Assembly: GCA_002450095.1 (NCBI GenBank)
Contig: DJYK01000021.1
Coordinates: forward strand, 1-53,320
Source of the DNA: Mageeibacillus sp. UBA6980
GTDB lineage: Bacteria > Bacillota > Clostridia > Saccharofermentanales > Saccharofermentanaceae
Direction: 5' to 3'
DNA length: 53,320 nucleotides
The notes beneath the pieces are model-generated. The model saw only the letters and a list, made by a program, of their open reading frames with translations. It did not search any database and was not told the DNA's origin. Positions 1 through 7,908 of this stretch are shown here, in pieces; within the stretch, counting starts at the first letter, position 1; the number at the start of each line of letters is the position of its first letter. The position numbers and the translations under genes are program-made.

Positions 1-33
1 TGCTTCACGCGATATCTGTCATTCTCTCAAAAA

Positions 34-62
34 TCGACAGATTACCGACAAAAAACGACAAA
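34..62. repeat. CGACA repeats upstream of metK promoter
   Basis: Three closely spaced CGACA motifs (TCGACAG at 34-40, CCGACAA at 45-51, ACGACAA at 55-61) lie just upstream of the metK -35 box. ATCTGTC near 14-20 and GACAGAT at 36-42 also form a 7-base inverted repeat. The same CCGACAA word recurs, as TTGTCGG, in the ychF/comM intergenic region. They could be operator sites for one regulator; this is inference from the repetition only. Confidence 0.3.
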
Positions 63-69
63 CGGGATG

Positions 70-98
70 TTGAGGAAGATTGTCACTAATGTTAGAAT
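70..98 (+). promoter_or_regulatory. metK promoter
   Basis: TTGAGG (70-75), a 17-base spacer and TAGAAT (93-98) fit a housekeeping sigma promoter. Transcription would start near 105, giving a leader of about 33 bases with AAGGCGG as ribosome binding site before the ATG at 138. The leader is too short for a SAM riboswitch and none is visible. Confidence 0.6.
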
Positions 99-137
99 CA
101 AGTTTCAGTTAATAAAACGTAAAGGCGGTTTATAAAT

Positions 138-1328
138 ATGAGAAAAAGTTCAGGAAAATGGCTGTTCACTTCAGAATCCGTAACGGAGGGACATCCCGAT
201 AAGGTATGCGATCAGATATCGGATGCCGTGCTCGATGCCATACTCGAGAATGATCCGGAGGCAAGGGTCGCTTGTGAGACGTTTGCGGCTACCGGAATGA
301 TCATTGTGGCAGGTGAGATCACAACATCCTCTTATGTTGATATCCCGAGTGTTGCCCGTGCGACATTGAAGGAGATCGGTTATAACAGCAGCGAAGTATG
401 CTTCGATTACAACACTTGTGCCGTTATGACATCAATTGATGAGCAGTCTCCCGATATTGCACAGGGAGTAAATGATGCCCTCGAGACAAGAGGTGAGGGG
501 CAGCTTGATATCGGTGCCGGAGATCAGGGCATGATGTTCGGTTATGCTAATGACGATACACCGGAATACATGCCTCTTCCGATCGACCTTGCGCATAAGC
601 TTACGAGAAAGCTTGCCGAAGTAAGGAAGAATGATCCTTCAAGCGTCTTAGGTCCTGACGGTAAGTCACAGGTTACTGTGGAGTACGACGGCCCTAAGGC
701 TAAGAGGATCGATACGATCGTCATATCGACTCAGCATAAGGATTGTGCTGCCGAAGAACAGATAAGCGACATTGTAAAGAATCAGGTTATCGATGCGGTT
801 ATCCCTTCAGAGCTTATGGACGAGAATACCAAGATATTAGTTAACCCCACGGGAAGATTCGTTCTCGGAGGTCCTGCGGGAGATACAGGTCTCACGGGCA
901 GAAAGATTATCGTTGATACATACGGCGGATTCGGCAGACACGGAGGAGGATGCTTCTCCGGTAAGGATCCTACGAAGGTTGACAGAAGTGCCGCTTATGC
1001 CGCTCGCCATATTGCCAAGAATATCGTAGCGGCAGGACTTGCAAAGGAGTGCGAAGTTCAGATCGCATATGCTATCGGCGTAGCACGTCCTGTATCCGTT
1101 ATGGTTAACACATTCGGTACAGGTACTATTGATGATTCTAAGATATCGGATATCGTAAATAAGGTCTGTGATCTGCGTCCTGCTGCAATTATCAGAGATC
1201 TTGATCTGCGCCGTCCGATCTATAAGAAGACAGCCGCTTATGGTCACTTCGGAAGAAATGATCCCGACTTTACATGGGAGAGATTGGATCTCGTTGATTC
1301 ATTCAAAGAAGAGGCTTCCAAGCTCTGA
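138..1328 (+). CDS. metK: S-adenosylmethionine synthetase
   Basis: Makes S-adenosylmethionine from methionine and ATP in the cytoplasm. The 396-residue length is that of the full family. The N-terminus carries the GHPDKVCDQISDAVLD motif, the middle has the ATP-binding GAGDQGMMFGYA motif, and residues around 270 hold the glycine-rich GGCFSGKDPTKVDRSAAYAAR-like P-loop segment with its lysines. The start is set by AAGGCGG about nine bases upstream. It is first in a run with recD2 and comF, with only three bases between metK and recD2, so the three are probably cotranscribed. No methionine-responsive leader (S-box or T-box) is seen, unlike metK of many Firmicutes. Very sure. Confidence 0.98.
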   Translation: MRKSSGKWLFTSESVTEGHPDKVCDQISDAVLDAILENDPEARVACETFAATGMIIVAGEITTSSYVDIPSVARATLKEIGYNSSEVCFDYNTCAVMTSIDEQSPDIAQGVNDALETRGEGQLDIGAGDQGMMFGYANDDTPEYMPLPIDLAHKLTRKLAEVRKNDPSSVLGPDGKSQVTVEYDGPKAKRIDTIVISTQHKDCAAEEQISDIVKNQVIDAVIPSELMDENTKILVNPTGRFVLGGPAGDTGLTGRKIIVDTYGGFGRHGGGCFSGKDPTKVDRSAAYAARHIAKNIVAAGLAKECEVQIAYAIGVARPVSVMVNTFGTGTIDDSKISDIVNKVCDLRPAAIIRDLDLRRPIYKKTAAYGHFGRNDPDFTWERLDLVDSFKEEASKL

Positions 1329-1331
1329 CGG

Positions 1332-3647
1332 ATGAGATCTTCCGGCCGGTCAAAGAAAAGACTATCCGCCGATGACATCGGACAGAATCTGGAAGATGTC
1401 AAAGTAACCGTTTCGAAATTGATATACGAGAGAGAGGATTTTTATATCTTCTCCTGTAAAGAAGGTTTCTCGGTCAAAGGAAAGTGTGTTTCCGGAATAG
1501 TTGAAGGTGCATGTTACAGGGTTTCCGGTGTCGTAGGGACATACGGGAACTCTGTTCAACTTGCAGCCAATCTCATAGAGATGCTCGATGATGAAGATCA
1601 TGATAAGATCCTGGTTGCCGATTTCCTGAAAGAGAATTTCGAACATATCGGACCTGCTCTCGCGGGAAGGATAGCCGAGAAATACAAAGACAGTATCCTT
1701 GAAGAAATTGTCGAAGATCCCACGAGCGTATCGGACAATATCGAAGGGCTCTCGTTCGAGGCAGCGATGAGTATGGCCGGGACGATCGAATCCGATCCCG
1801 AGCATTATCGGATCATTCTCGAACTTCGGAAACTATCCCTGTCGAATAAAAGAGCGGTCAGGATATACGAGATGTTCGGAGAGACCTGTGTTGACGATAT
1901 AAAGCGTAACCCGTTCATTCTTATAAGAGTGCCGGGGATAGGTTTTGAGATATGTGATTCCATTTACCGGAAGTTTGACGGGGAGGATATTAATATATCC
2001 CGTTTTGAAGGTGCGATAGTCAGTGCGGTTCAGGCGCTGCACGAAGATACGGGGAATACATACCATGCTCCGGACGTTGTAAGAAGGCATTCTCTTTCTC
2101 TTGTGCTGTCAAAATCATCTTCTGAATACTCGGAAGAGAGTGTTGACGGGATATATAGGGATGCGCTCGAGAGAGCCTGCGAAGACAAGTATATCGTTAT
2201 ATATCATTTTGCCGAAGGTAAATGTGCCGCCTGCAGTATAGATGAAGCGGACGCCAGAGTCGCGTCGCGTAAGTATTTTGCAGAAGAACTGTCGGTCAAA
2301 AGACATATCGAGTCGTTATTAAGCCGAAGGACGGAAGTCAAAGATCTGAATAAACTTACCGAGAAACTCCTCGAGATAGGCGAGGAGCGAGGTATCAGGC
2401 TCGATGAACTTCAAACTGAAGCGCTGATCACGTGTCTAAGTTCGCCCGTAACAATAATCACCGGAGGCCCCGGAACGGGTAAGACTTCGATCACGTCTGT
2501 CCTTGTTTCCTTCCTCGATCAGAAGGGTATTCAATATGATCTTTGTGCCCCCACCGGAAGAGCTTCCAAAAGACTCTCCGAAGCATCCGGAGTGAAGGCG
2601 TCGACGATACACAGGCTTCTCGAGATGAATGCAACAGGTGATGATGACGACAGTGTAAGAGAGGTGTTTTACGGAAGAAATAACAACAATCCTCTCGACA
2701 GTAAGGTCGTCATAGCGGATGAGGCATCGATGATTGATATCGGACTGTTTAAGGCCCTTCTCGATGCGTTAAGACCCGACGCTTCATTGGTTCTTATCGG
2801 AGATCCCGAGCAGCTTCCTTCGGTCGGTGCGGGAAATGTGCTTGAAGATCTTATTTCCTGCTCAGTTATCCCTTGTGTCAGATTGACGCACATATTCAGA
2901 CAGGACGAAGAAGGTTCGATCCCTTATAATGCCATGAAGATCCTTAACGGGGAGTATCCTGTATCCGGAGAGGACTTTGAGATCATAAGGACCGAGAGCG
3001 ACGAGGAAGCGGAGAAGATCGTAACAGATCTTGTGAAAGCCAATAAAGATAAGGATCTTGCCGTGCTGACTCCGACAAGAAAGAGGATCCTCGGAACCGA
3101 AGAACTGAATGTGAGACTTCAAAAGAGCCTCCACGGGAAAGATGAGGACGAGGTTCATGTAAGGACGTCGCTCGTGCTCTATAAAGGCGACCGTATAATG
3201 CAGGTCAGGAATAATTATTCGATAGAGTATTTCGACAAAGAGAACAATGAGATATGTTACGGGATATTCAACGGCGAGATCGGTCAGTTCGACAGATATG
3301 ATGTAGTGACGGCCAAATACGATATCCTGTTTGACGGTTCGCGTAAGATAGGCTACACGAAGAAGAATATGGAAGATATCGAGCTCGCATATGCCATGAC
3401 CGTACATAAGGCTCAGGGATGCGAATTCGACGATGTCGTCGTTGTCCTTGGCAAGATGGACAACAGATTGTCGAACAGAAAGATCCTTTATACTGCGGTT
3501 ACAAGAGGCAGAAACAAGGTGACGATCATCGATTCGGCAGGACGGCTTATGAAGATGATCAATTCCGAACAGAAGATCAGAAGACAGACTTCTCTTAAAG
3601 ATCTTCTCGCCATAGTCTCCGGAAGAATAACAGATGGGGATAATTAG
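1332..3647 (+). CDS. recD2: RecD2-type ATP-dependent DNA helicase
   Basis: A superfamily 1B 5'-to-3' DNA helicase of the RecD2 (YrrC) family, which works without RecBC in replication-fork upkeep and repair. The protein has 771 residues with the long N-terminal extension typical of RecD2: an OB-like region, then helix-hairpin-helix-like segments up to about residue 200. The motor follows: Walker A GGPGTGKT near residue 380, TIHRLLE (motif Ia), ADEAS (Walker B), LIGDPEQLPSVGAG (motif III), and the C-terminal AMTVHKAQG and YTAVTRGR motifs. It starts three bases after metK, without a clear ribosome binding site, so translation is probably coupled. Its end overlaps comF by 14 bases. Confidence 0.95.
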   Translation: MRSSGRSKKRLSADDIGQNLEDVKVTVSKLIYEREDFYIFSCKEGFSVKGKCVSGIVEGACYRVSGVVGTYGNSVQLAANLIEMLDDEDHDKILVADFLKENFEHIGPALAGRIAEKYKDSILEEIVEDPTSVSDNIEGLSFEAAMSMAGTIESDPEHYRIILELRKLSLSNKRAVRIYEMFGETCVDDIKRNPFILIRVPGIGFEICDSIYRKFDGEDINISRFEGAIVSAVQALHEDTGNTYHAPDVVRRHSLSLVLSKSSSEYSEESVDGIYRDALERACEDKYIVIYHFAEGKCAACSIDEADARVASRKYFAEELSVKRHIESLLSRRTEVKDLNKLTEKLLEIGEERGIRLDELQTEALITCLSSPVTIITGGPGTGKTSITSVLVSFLDQKGIQYDLCAPTGRASKRLSEASGVKASTIHRLLEMNATGDDDDSVREVFYGRNNNNPLDSKVVIADEASMIDIGLFKALLDALRPDASLVLIGDPEQLPSVGAGNVLEDLISCSVIPCVRLTHIFRQDEEGSIPYNAMKILNGEYPVSGEDFEIIRTESDEEAEKIVTDLVKANKDKDLAVLTPTRKRILGTEELNVRLQKSLHGKDEDEVHVRTSLVLYKGDRIMQVRNNYSIEYFDKENNEICYGIFNGEIGQFDRYDVVTAKYDILFDGSRKIGYTKKNMEDIELAYAMTVHKAQGCEFDDVVVVLGKMDNRLSNRKILYTAVTRGRNKVTIIDSAGRLMKMINSEQKIRRQTSLKDLLAIVSGRITDGDN

Positions 3648-4365
3648 AGATGCCTTCGATCTGATACTTCCTAAAAACTGCTCGATCTGCGGCAGGTTCC
3701 CTGATGCGGACGGTAAGATCCCTTACAGCGTTCCGGAAGGGTTTCATATATGTTTTGACTGTCTGTCTCAGATCGTGCCCCAGCCATCCGAGAACAGGTT
3801 TTTCCCTTGTTTGTCAGAACCTTATGAAGGTGATCCGCTGCCGGGGCTTGTTCTTTATATTCCTTTCGCGTACAGGGGGATCTTTGCCAGAGCCGTACCG
3901 AGGATCAAGTTCCATTCTCAGCCTCAAATCGCAGAGTTTATGGGAACTTTGCTCGGCAATATGATGCAAAAGGACGGTATCCGCGGGGATCTTATCGTTC
4001 CTGTACCGCTGTCTTCGTCAAGATATAAGGAGAGAGGCTATAATCAGGCGGATCTTATCGCTTCCAAGGCGGCAGAAGTTACGAATATCGCGTATATCCC
4101 CGATCTTATACGCAGGGTCAAGGATACCATGAGACAGACTCAGATCACGGATAACGGAATGAGGAGTATGAATGTTAACGGAGCGTTCGAGGTTGATGAC
4201 AAGTACGACATAGAGGGAGTCAGTGTCCTTCTTGTTGATGATGTTGCCACAACGGGACATACTCTGCATGAGGCTTCCTTGAGCCTTATGAGGGCAGGCG
4301 CATCGAAAGTGGTCTGTATCGCCTTGTGTGGCAATCGCGCGGTTCTCAATGCCGAATCCTTCTGA
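3634..4365 (+). CDS. comF: ComF family phosphoribosyltransferase-like protein
   Basis: ComF proteins take part in DNA uptake and perhaps recombination; their biochemical activity is unsettled. The 243-residue protein has the family plan: an N-terminal zinc-ribbon with CSIC (residues 17-20) and CFDC pairs, a VPVPLS segment with the RGYNQA motif, and a C-terminal phosphoribosyltransferase signature VLLVDDVATTGHT. The start overlaps the end of recD2 by 14 bases, so it belongs to the metK-recD2-comF unit. Together with comM and dprA further on, it suggests a natural-transformation gene set. No terminator hairpin is visible before the promoter of the next RNA gene. Confidence 0.92.
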   Translation: MGIIRDAFDLILPKNCSICGRFPDADGKIPYSVPEGFHICFDCLSQIVPQPSENRFFPCLSEPYEGDPLPGLVLYIPFAYRGIFARAVPRIKFHSQPQIAEFMGTLLGNMMQKDGIRGDLIVPVPLSSSRYKERGYNQADLIASKAAEVTNIAYIPDLIRRVKDTMRQTQITDNGMRSMNVNGAFEVDDKYDIEGVSVLLVDDVATTGHTLHEASLSLMRAGASKVVCIALCGNRAVLNAESF

Positions 4366-4375
4366 AAAAGACCGA

Positions 4376-4407
4376 TTGTGGAATTATTCTAATTTATTAT
4401 ATATAAT
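4376..4407 (+). promoter_or_regulatory. promoter of the 6S-like RNA
   Basis: A perfect TATAAT at 4402-4407 sits six bases before the predicted RNA start at about 4413. A TTGTGG at 4376-4381 is a possible -35 box; its spacing is 20 bases to TATAAT or 18 to the overlapping TATATA, so the -35 assignment is uncertain. Confidence 0.5.
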
Positions 4408-4412
4408 ATAAG

Positions 4413-4578
4413 CACCTGATGCGGGTGGGCTCTACATTGAACCTACATGACGTTAAATGGAACCCGGAGTCCGGCAGCGTAGACCAAGCCTTGTAAGTTG
4501 GACGGTTGAAACTGAAGGCAGGGTACCGCCCTTGAGATTTCGAGGGGTCAAGCGGGGTTCACTCAATTCAGGCTTTTT
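4413..4578 (+). ncRNA. ssrS: probable 6S RNA (RNA polymerase regulator)
   Basis: 6S RNA mimics an open promoter and binds the housekeeping RNA polymerase. The gene is bounded by a TATAAT promoter upstream and six T residues at 4574-4579, about 165 bases in all. The ends form a closing stem: CCTGA (4415-4419) with TCAGG (4568-4572), a 3x3 internal loop, then GGGTG (4423-4427) with CACTC (4560-4564). An inner arm GTT/AACC/GTCC pairs with GGAC/GGTT/AAC around 4454-4511. On the 3' side, ACC-CC-CTTGA pairs with TCAAG-GG-GGT (about 4525-4558), like the small hairpin in the 3' bubble strand of Bacillus 6S. The CCTGATG start also resembles Bacillus 6S-1, from memory. No TGG of a T-box is present. A covariance search is needed. 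Confidence 0.65.
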
Positions 4579-4606
4579 TGTGTGTAAAAGAAGTGGAATT
4601 AGATTA

Positions 4607-5287
4607 ATGAGTTTGCTTAATGATGCAAGACAGATTTATATGCGCGATCCCGCAGCCAGAAATGTTGCGAGTGTTATTTTACTGTATTCGGGTTTCCATG
4701 CGCTTGTTTACCACCGCGTAAGTCATTTTCTTTATAAGCATAAGCTTTTCTTCCTTGCCAGATGGAATTCGCAGATCGCAAGACATAAGACGGGTATCGA
4801 GATCCATCCCGGTGCTACGATCGGTGACGGTCTGTTCATCGATCACGGTATGGGTGTCGTTATCGGTGAGACAGCGGTCATAGGCAATAACTGTACGATA
4901 TATCACGGAGTGACGTTAGGCGGAAGAGGCCATCAGAAGGGAGCGAAGAGACATCCTGAGATCGGCGATAATGTTCTTATCGGAGCAGGGGCGAAGATCT
5001 TAGGTCCCGTAATGATAGGTTCGGGTTCGAGTATCGGTGCGAATGCGGTCATCCTGCACGATGTTCCGAATAATTCAACCGTCGTAGGTGTCCCGGGTAA
5101 GATCGTTAAGATAGAGAGTGCCGGTGAGTCTCACGCAGTTGCACTCGACCACTATATTACGGATGATCCGACAGAGGCAGAAGTTAAGGAGCTTGCCAAG
5201 GTCGTATCCGAGCTTCAGGAGAGGCTCTATCATATACAGAGGCAGAATGTTGCCAATACAGAAGGAACAGAAGGAGAAGGTATCTGA
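4607..5287 (+). CDS. cysE: serine O-acetyltransferase
   Basis: Acetylates serine to O-acetylserine, the first step to cysteine. The protein is 226 residues when read from the ATG at 4607 (MSLLNDARQIYMRDPAARN). An in-frame ATG at 4457 would add 50 residues, but that part lies inside the RNA gene, has no family-like sequence and must be rejected. The left-handed beta-helix hexapeptide repeats are clear (HPGATIGDGLFIDHG, VVIGETAVIGNNCTIYHGVT, GSGSSIGANAVI), as is the GGRGHQKGAKRHP active-site loop. The ribosome binding site is weak (AAGTGG). It is followed at once by cysS with overlapping stop and start, so cysteine supply and its tRNA charging are joined. Confidence 0.93.
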   Translation: MSLLNDARQIYMRDPAARNVASVILLYSGFHALVYHRVSHFLYKHKLFFLARWNSQIARHKTGIEIHPGATIGDGLFIDHGMGVVIGETAVIGNNCTIYHGVTLGGRGHQKGAKRHPEIGDNVLIGAGAKILGPVMIGSGSSIGANAVILHDVPNNSTVVGVPGKIVKIESAGESHAVALDHYITDDPTEAEVKELAKVVSELQERLYHIQRQNVANTEGTEGEGI

Positions 5288-6696
5288 TGAAGTTATTTAA
5301 TACCTTGACTAGAACTAAGGAAGAGTTTGTACCGATAAGAGAAGGACACGTTAAGATGTATGCCTGCGGACCTACGGTCTATAACTATTTCCACCTCGGA
5401 AATGCGAGGCCGTTCGTTACTTTCGATACGCTCAGAAGATATCTCGAATACAGAGGATATGAAGTCGAGTTCTGTCAGAACTTTACGGATATCGATGACA
5501 AGATGATCAACCGTGCGCACGAGGAAGGCGTTACGGTAAAGGATATCGCAGATAAGTATATTGCCGAGTATTATGTTGACGCTGACGGCCTCAACTGTAA
5601 AAGACCTACATATCAGCCCCGTGCGACAGAGTCGATAGACGCCATTATTGGTATAGTTCAGTCTCTTTATGATAAGGGTATCGCTTATGTAATAGAAGGT
5701 GACGGCGTTTACTACGATGTCTCCAAGGATGAGCATTACGGTAAATTGTCCCACTATAAGCTCGATGAGCTCGTAGCAGGCGGAGGCGAGAGACAGGCTT
5801 CTTATGAAGGTAAGAAGAACCCCGGAGATTTTGCTCTCTGGAAATTTAAGAAAGAAGGCGAGCCTTTCTGGGAATCTCCATGGGGTGAAGGAAGACCCGG
5901 CTGGCATATCGAGTGCTCTGCCATGATCAAGAAGCATCTCGGTGAGACGATCGATATCCATGGAGGCGGACAGGATCTTATTTTCCCTCACCACGAGAAC
6001 GAGATCGCACAGTCTGAGTGCGCCAACGGCTGTTGCCTGGCAAACTACTGGGTACATAATGCATTCGTTAACGTAGACGGTGAGAAGATGAGTAAGTCCT
6101 TAGGTAACTTCTTTACGATCAGGGACATCGTTGCTCATTTCCCTTATCCCGTCATAAGGTTCTTCATTCTTACGGGACACTACAGGATGCCTATCAATTT
6201 TTCCGATAAGCAGCTTATAGCGGCACAGACTTCTTTGCAGAGGATATCCACCTGTGCTTCTACTTTGAAGTTCAATATCGATAGCGGCACGGAGGGTGAC
6301 GGCAGCGCTGACGAGGATCTTTACAAGGCTCTCGAAGAGCAGAAGGCGAGCTTCATCGCACATATGGATGATGATCTTAACACCGCCGATGCCATAACGG
6401 ATATATTCGGACTTGTTAAGGCCGCTAATACCGCTGTGTCAACGGGGAAAGCATCGGTTAAGGCTCTGAAAGATGCATACGATCTTATCCTTGAGCTTAC
6501 GGGTGTTCTCGGAATAGAGCTTACTGACAATGATGAAGACGGAATCCCTTCGGAGATAACAGAACTTGTAAATCAGCGTGCTGAAGCGAAGAAGAACAAG
6601 GACTTTGCCGAGGCTGACAGGATCAGGGATCTTATCACTTCAAAGGGGTATTCCGTTAAAGATACTCCCCAGGGTCCCCAGGTGGAAAGATTGTGA
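5287..6696 (+). CDS. cysS: cysteinyl-tRNA synthetase
   Basis: Charges tRNA-Cys. The 469-residue class I synthetase begins in the TGATG overlap with cysE. Visible motifs are the zinc-ligand cysteine and HIGH equivalent CGPTVYNYFHLGN near residues 28-40, the WHIECS and HGGGQDLIFPHHENE segments that hold further zinc ligands, and KMSKSLGNFF near residue 268. A DALR-type helical domain fills the C-terminus. The next gene, mrnC, starts inside the stop codon (GTGA). The order cysE-cysS-mrnC-rlmB is well known in Firmicutes and confirms the calls. Confidence 0.97.
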   Translation: MKLFNTLTRTKEEFVPIREGHVKMYACGPTVYNYFHLGNARPFVTFDTLRRYLEYRGYEVEFCQNFTDIDDKMINRAHEEGVTVKDIADKYIAEYYVDADGLNCKRPTYQPRATESIDAIIGIVQSLYDKGIAYVIEGDGVYYDVSKDEHYGKLSHYKLDELVAGGGERQASYEGKKNPGDFALWKFKKEGEPFWESPWGEGRPGWHIECSAMIKKHLGETIDIHGGGQDLIFPHHENEIAQSECANGCCLANYWVHNAFVNVDGEKMSKSLGNFFTIRDIVAHFPYPVIRFFILTGHYRMPINFSDKQLIAAQTSLQRISTCASTLKFNIDSGTEGDGSADEDLYKALEEQKASFIAHMDDDLNTADAITDIFGLVKAANTAVSTGKASVKALKDAYDLILELTGVLGIELTDNDEDGIPSEITELVNQRAEAKKNKDFAEADRIRDLITSKGYSVKDTPQGPQVERL

Positions 6697-7103
6697 TCAT
6701 CCCTTTTATCGCAGCAGATCTTCGTGAGGTCAATCCTTCCGTCCTGGCATATATCGGAGATTCCGTATATGAGCTCTATGCAAGGTGTCATGTAAGCGAG
6801 AAGACGGCCTCCAACTCCGGGAAAATGCATAAGCTTAATGTGCATTATGTATCTGCCGCCTCACAGGCGAAAGCGGTCAATGCCGTAATGGATGAATTAT
6901 CCGAAGAAGAGATCGATTATTTCAAGAGGGGAAGAAATTCCAATTCTCCGACTATGTCCAAGAATGCAAGTCCGGTGGATTATATGAATGCCACCGGATT
7001 TGAAGCGTTATTGGGATATCTGTTCCTTGATAATAAAGGAGACAGACTCGATTATATAATTCAAAGATCTTTCGAGGTGATAGACAGTGAGCAGGGACAA
7101 TGA
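6693..7103 (+). CDS. mrnC: Mini-ribonuclease III
   Basis: A small RNase III-like enzyme that, in Bacillus, trims the ends of 23S rRNA precursor. The protein has 136 residues and only the catalytic domain: the signature LAYIGDSVYELYAR (residues 19-32) supplies the acidic metal ligand, and the later GFEALLGYLFL segment the second acidic residue. There is no double-stranded RNA-binding domain, as expected of the family. The start is a GTG overlapping the stop of cysS by four bases. Both it and the following methyltransferase act on 23S rRNA. Confidence 0.94.
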   Translation: MIIPFIAADLREVNPSVLAYIGDSVYELYARCHVSEKTASNSGKMHKLNVHYVSAASQAKAVNAVMDELSEEEIDYFKRGRNSNSPTMSKNASPVDYMNATGFEALLGYLFLDNKGDRLDYIIQRSFEVIDSEQGQ

Positions 7104-7908
7104 TTACAAAAGACGGTCCGCGAGCCGAAGACCTGATAACGATGTAAGAGAAGAGCCTTCGGCCGACAGGCTTGAAGGAAGAAACGCCGTCCTTGAAGCG
7201 TTCAAGGCCGGAAGAGAAATCAATAAACTCTGGATCCTCGAATCAGGCGACAGATCCAAACCCGATCCGATACTTATGCGTATTTTGAAGGAAGCGGAGA
7301 GGAAGAAGGTTCCGGTAGTGCGGGCCCGAAGGGATGCTCTCGACAGGATGAGCCAGACTCATAATCATCAGGGCGTTATAGCTTCGGTTGCAAGTCACGA
7401 ATATGTTGATCTTGAAGATATGATCGATATGGTCAGGAAGAAGGATAAGTTCCCTTTCTTTGTTGTTCTCGATGAACTTAAGGATGCGTATAATCTCGGT
7501 TCCGTACTGAGGATAGCCGATGCTGCCGGTGTAGACGGAGTTATCATACCGAAGCACAGATCGATAGGACTCGACAGCGTAGTCGCGAAGGCTTCTGCAG
7601 GAGCGATCGAGTATGTTCCGGTCGCGAGGGTAACCAACATCGCATCCACATTGCGCGAACTGAAAGACAAACACGGATTCTGGGTTTTTGGTACTGCTAT
7701 GGAAGGGACCACGCCGTACGATAAGGCTGACTATAACGGTTCCATTGCGATCGTCATCGGAAGCGAAGGCGAAGGCATGCGCGACGTAGTAAGGAAAGAA
7801 TGTGATTTCCTGTTGTCCATACCGATGGCAGGAAACGTAAACAGTCTTAACGCGGCAGTCGCGGCAGGAATAGTGATCTACGAGGCGGTAAAGGGAAGAT
7901 CGCAATGA
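7087..7908 (+). CDS. rlmB: RlmB-type 23S rRNA 2'-O-ribose methyltransferase (SpoU/TrmH family)
   Basis: A knotted SPOUT methyltransferase that modifies a guanosine ribose of 23S rRNA. The 273-residue protein has a charged N-terminal tail, the substrate-binding domain starting DRLEGRNAVLEAFKAG (residues 27-42), then the catalytic motifs: DELKDAYNLGSVLRIADAAG (motif 1, with the key Asn and Arg), IGSEGEGM (motif 2) and SLNAAVAAGI (motif 3). It starts with GTG, preceded by GAGGTG seven bases upstream, and overlaps mrnC by 17 bases. The exact target nucleotide cannot be read from sequence; other TrmH-family members are possible, but the gene order favours RlmB. Confidence 0.9.
   Translation: MSRDNDYKRRSASRRPDNDVREEPSADRLEGRNAVLEAFKAGREINKLWILESGDRSKPDPILMRILKEAERKKVPVVRARRDALDRMSQTHNHQGVIASVASHEYVDLEDMIDMVRKKDKFPFFVVLDELKDAYNLGSVLRIADAAGVDGVIIPKHRSIGLDSVVAKASAGAIEYVPVARVTNIASTLRELKDKHGFWVFGTAMEGTTPYDKADYNGSIAIVIGSEGEGMRDVVRKECDFLLSIPMAGNVNSLNAAVAAGIVIYEAVKGRSQ

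Noticed and set aside
1..137. SAM riboswitch (S-box) before metK
   Set aside because: The leader after the likely promoter is only about 33 bases and no S-box core is present.
4413..4606. T-box or other amino-acid riboswitch before cysE-cysS
   Set aside because: GGGTACCGCC looks faintly like a T-box sequence but lacks the TGG needed to pair with tRNA, and no stem I with a Cys specifier codon is seen. The promoter, closing stem and T run fit a free RNA better.
6693..7103. Truncated RNase III
   Set aside because: The absence of an RNA-binding domain is normal for Mini-RNase III, and the gene position after cysS fits mrnC.
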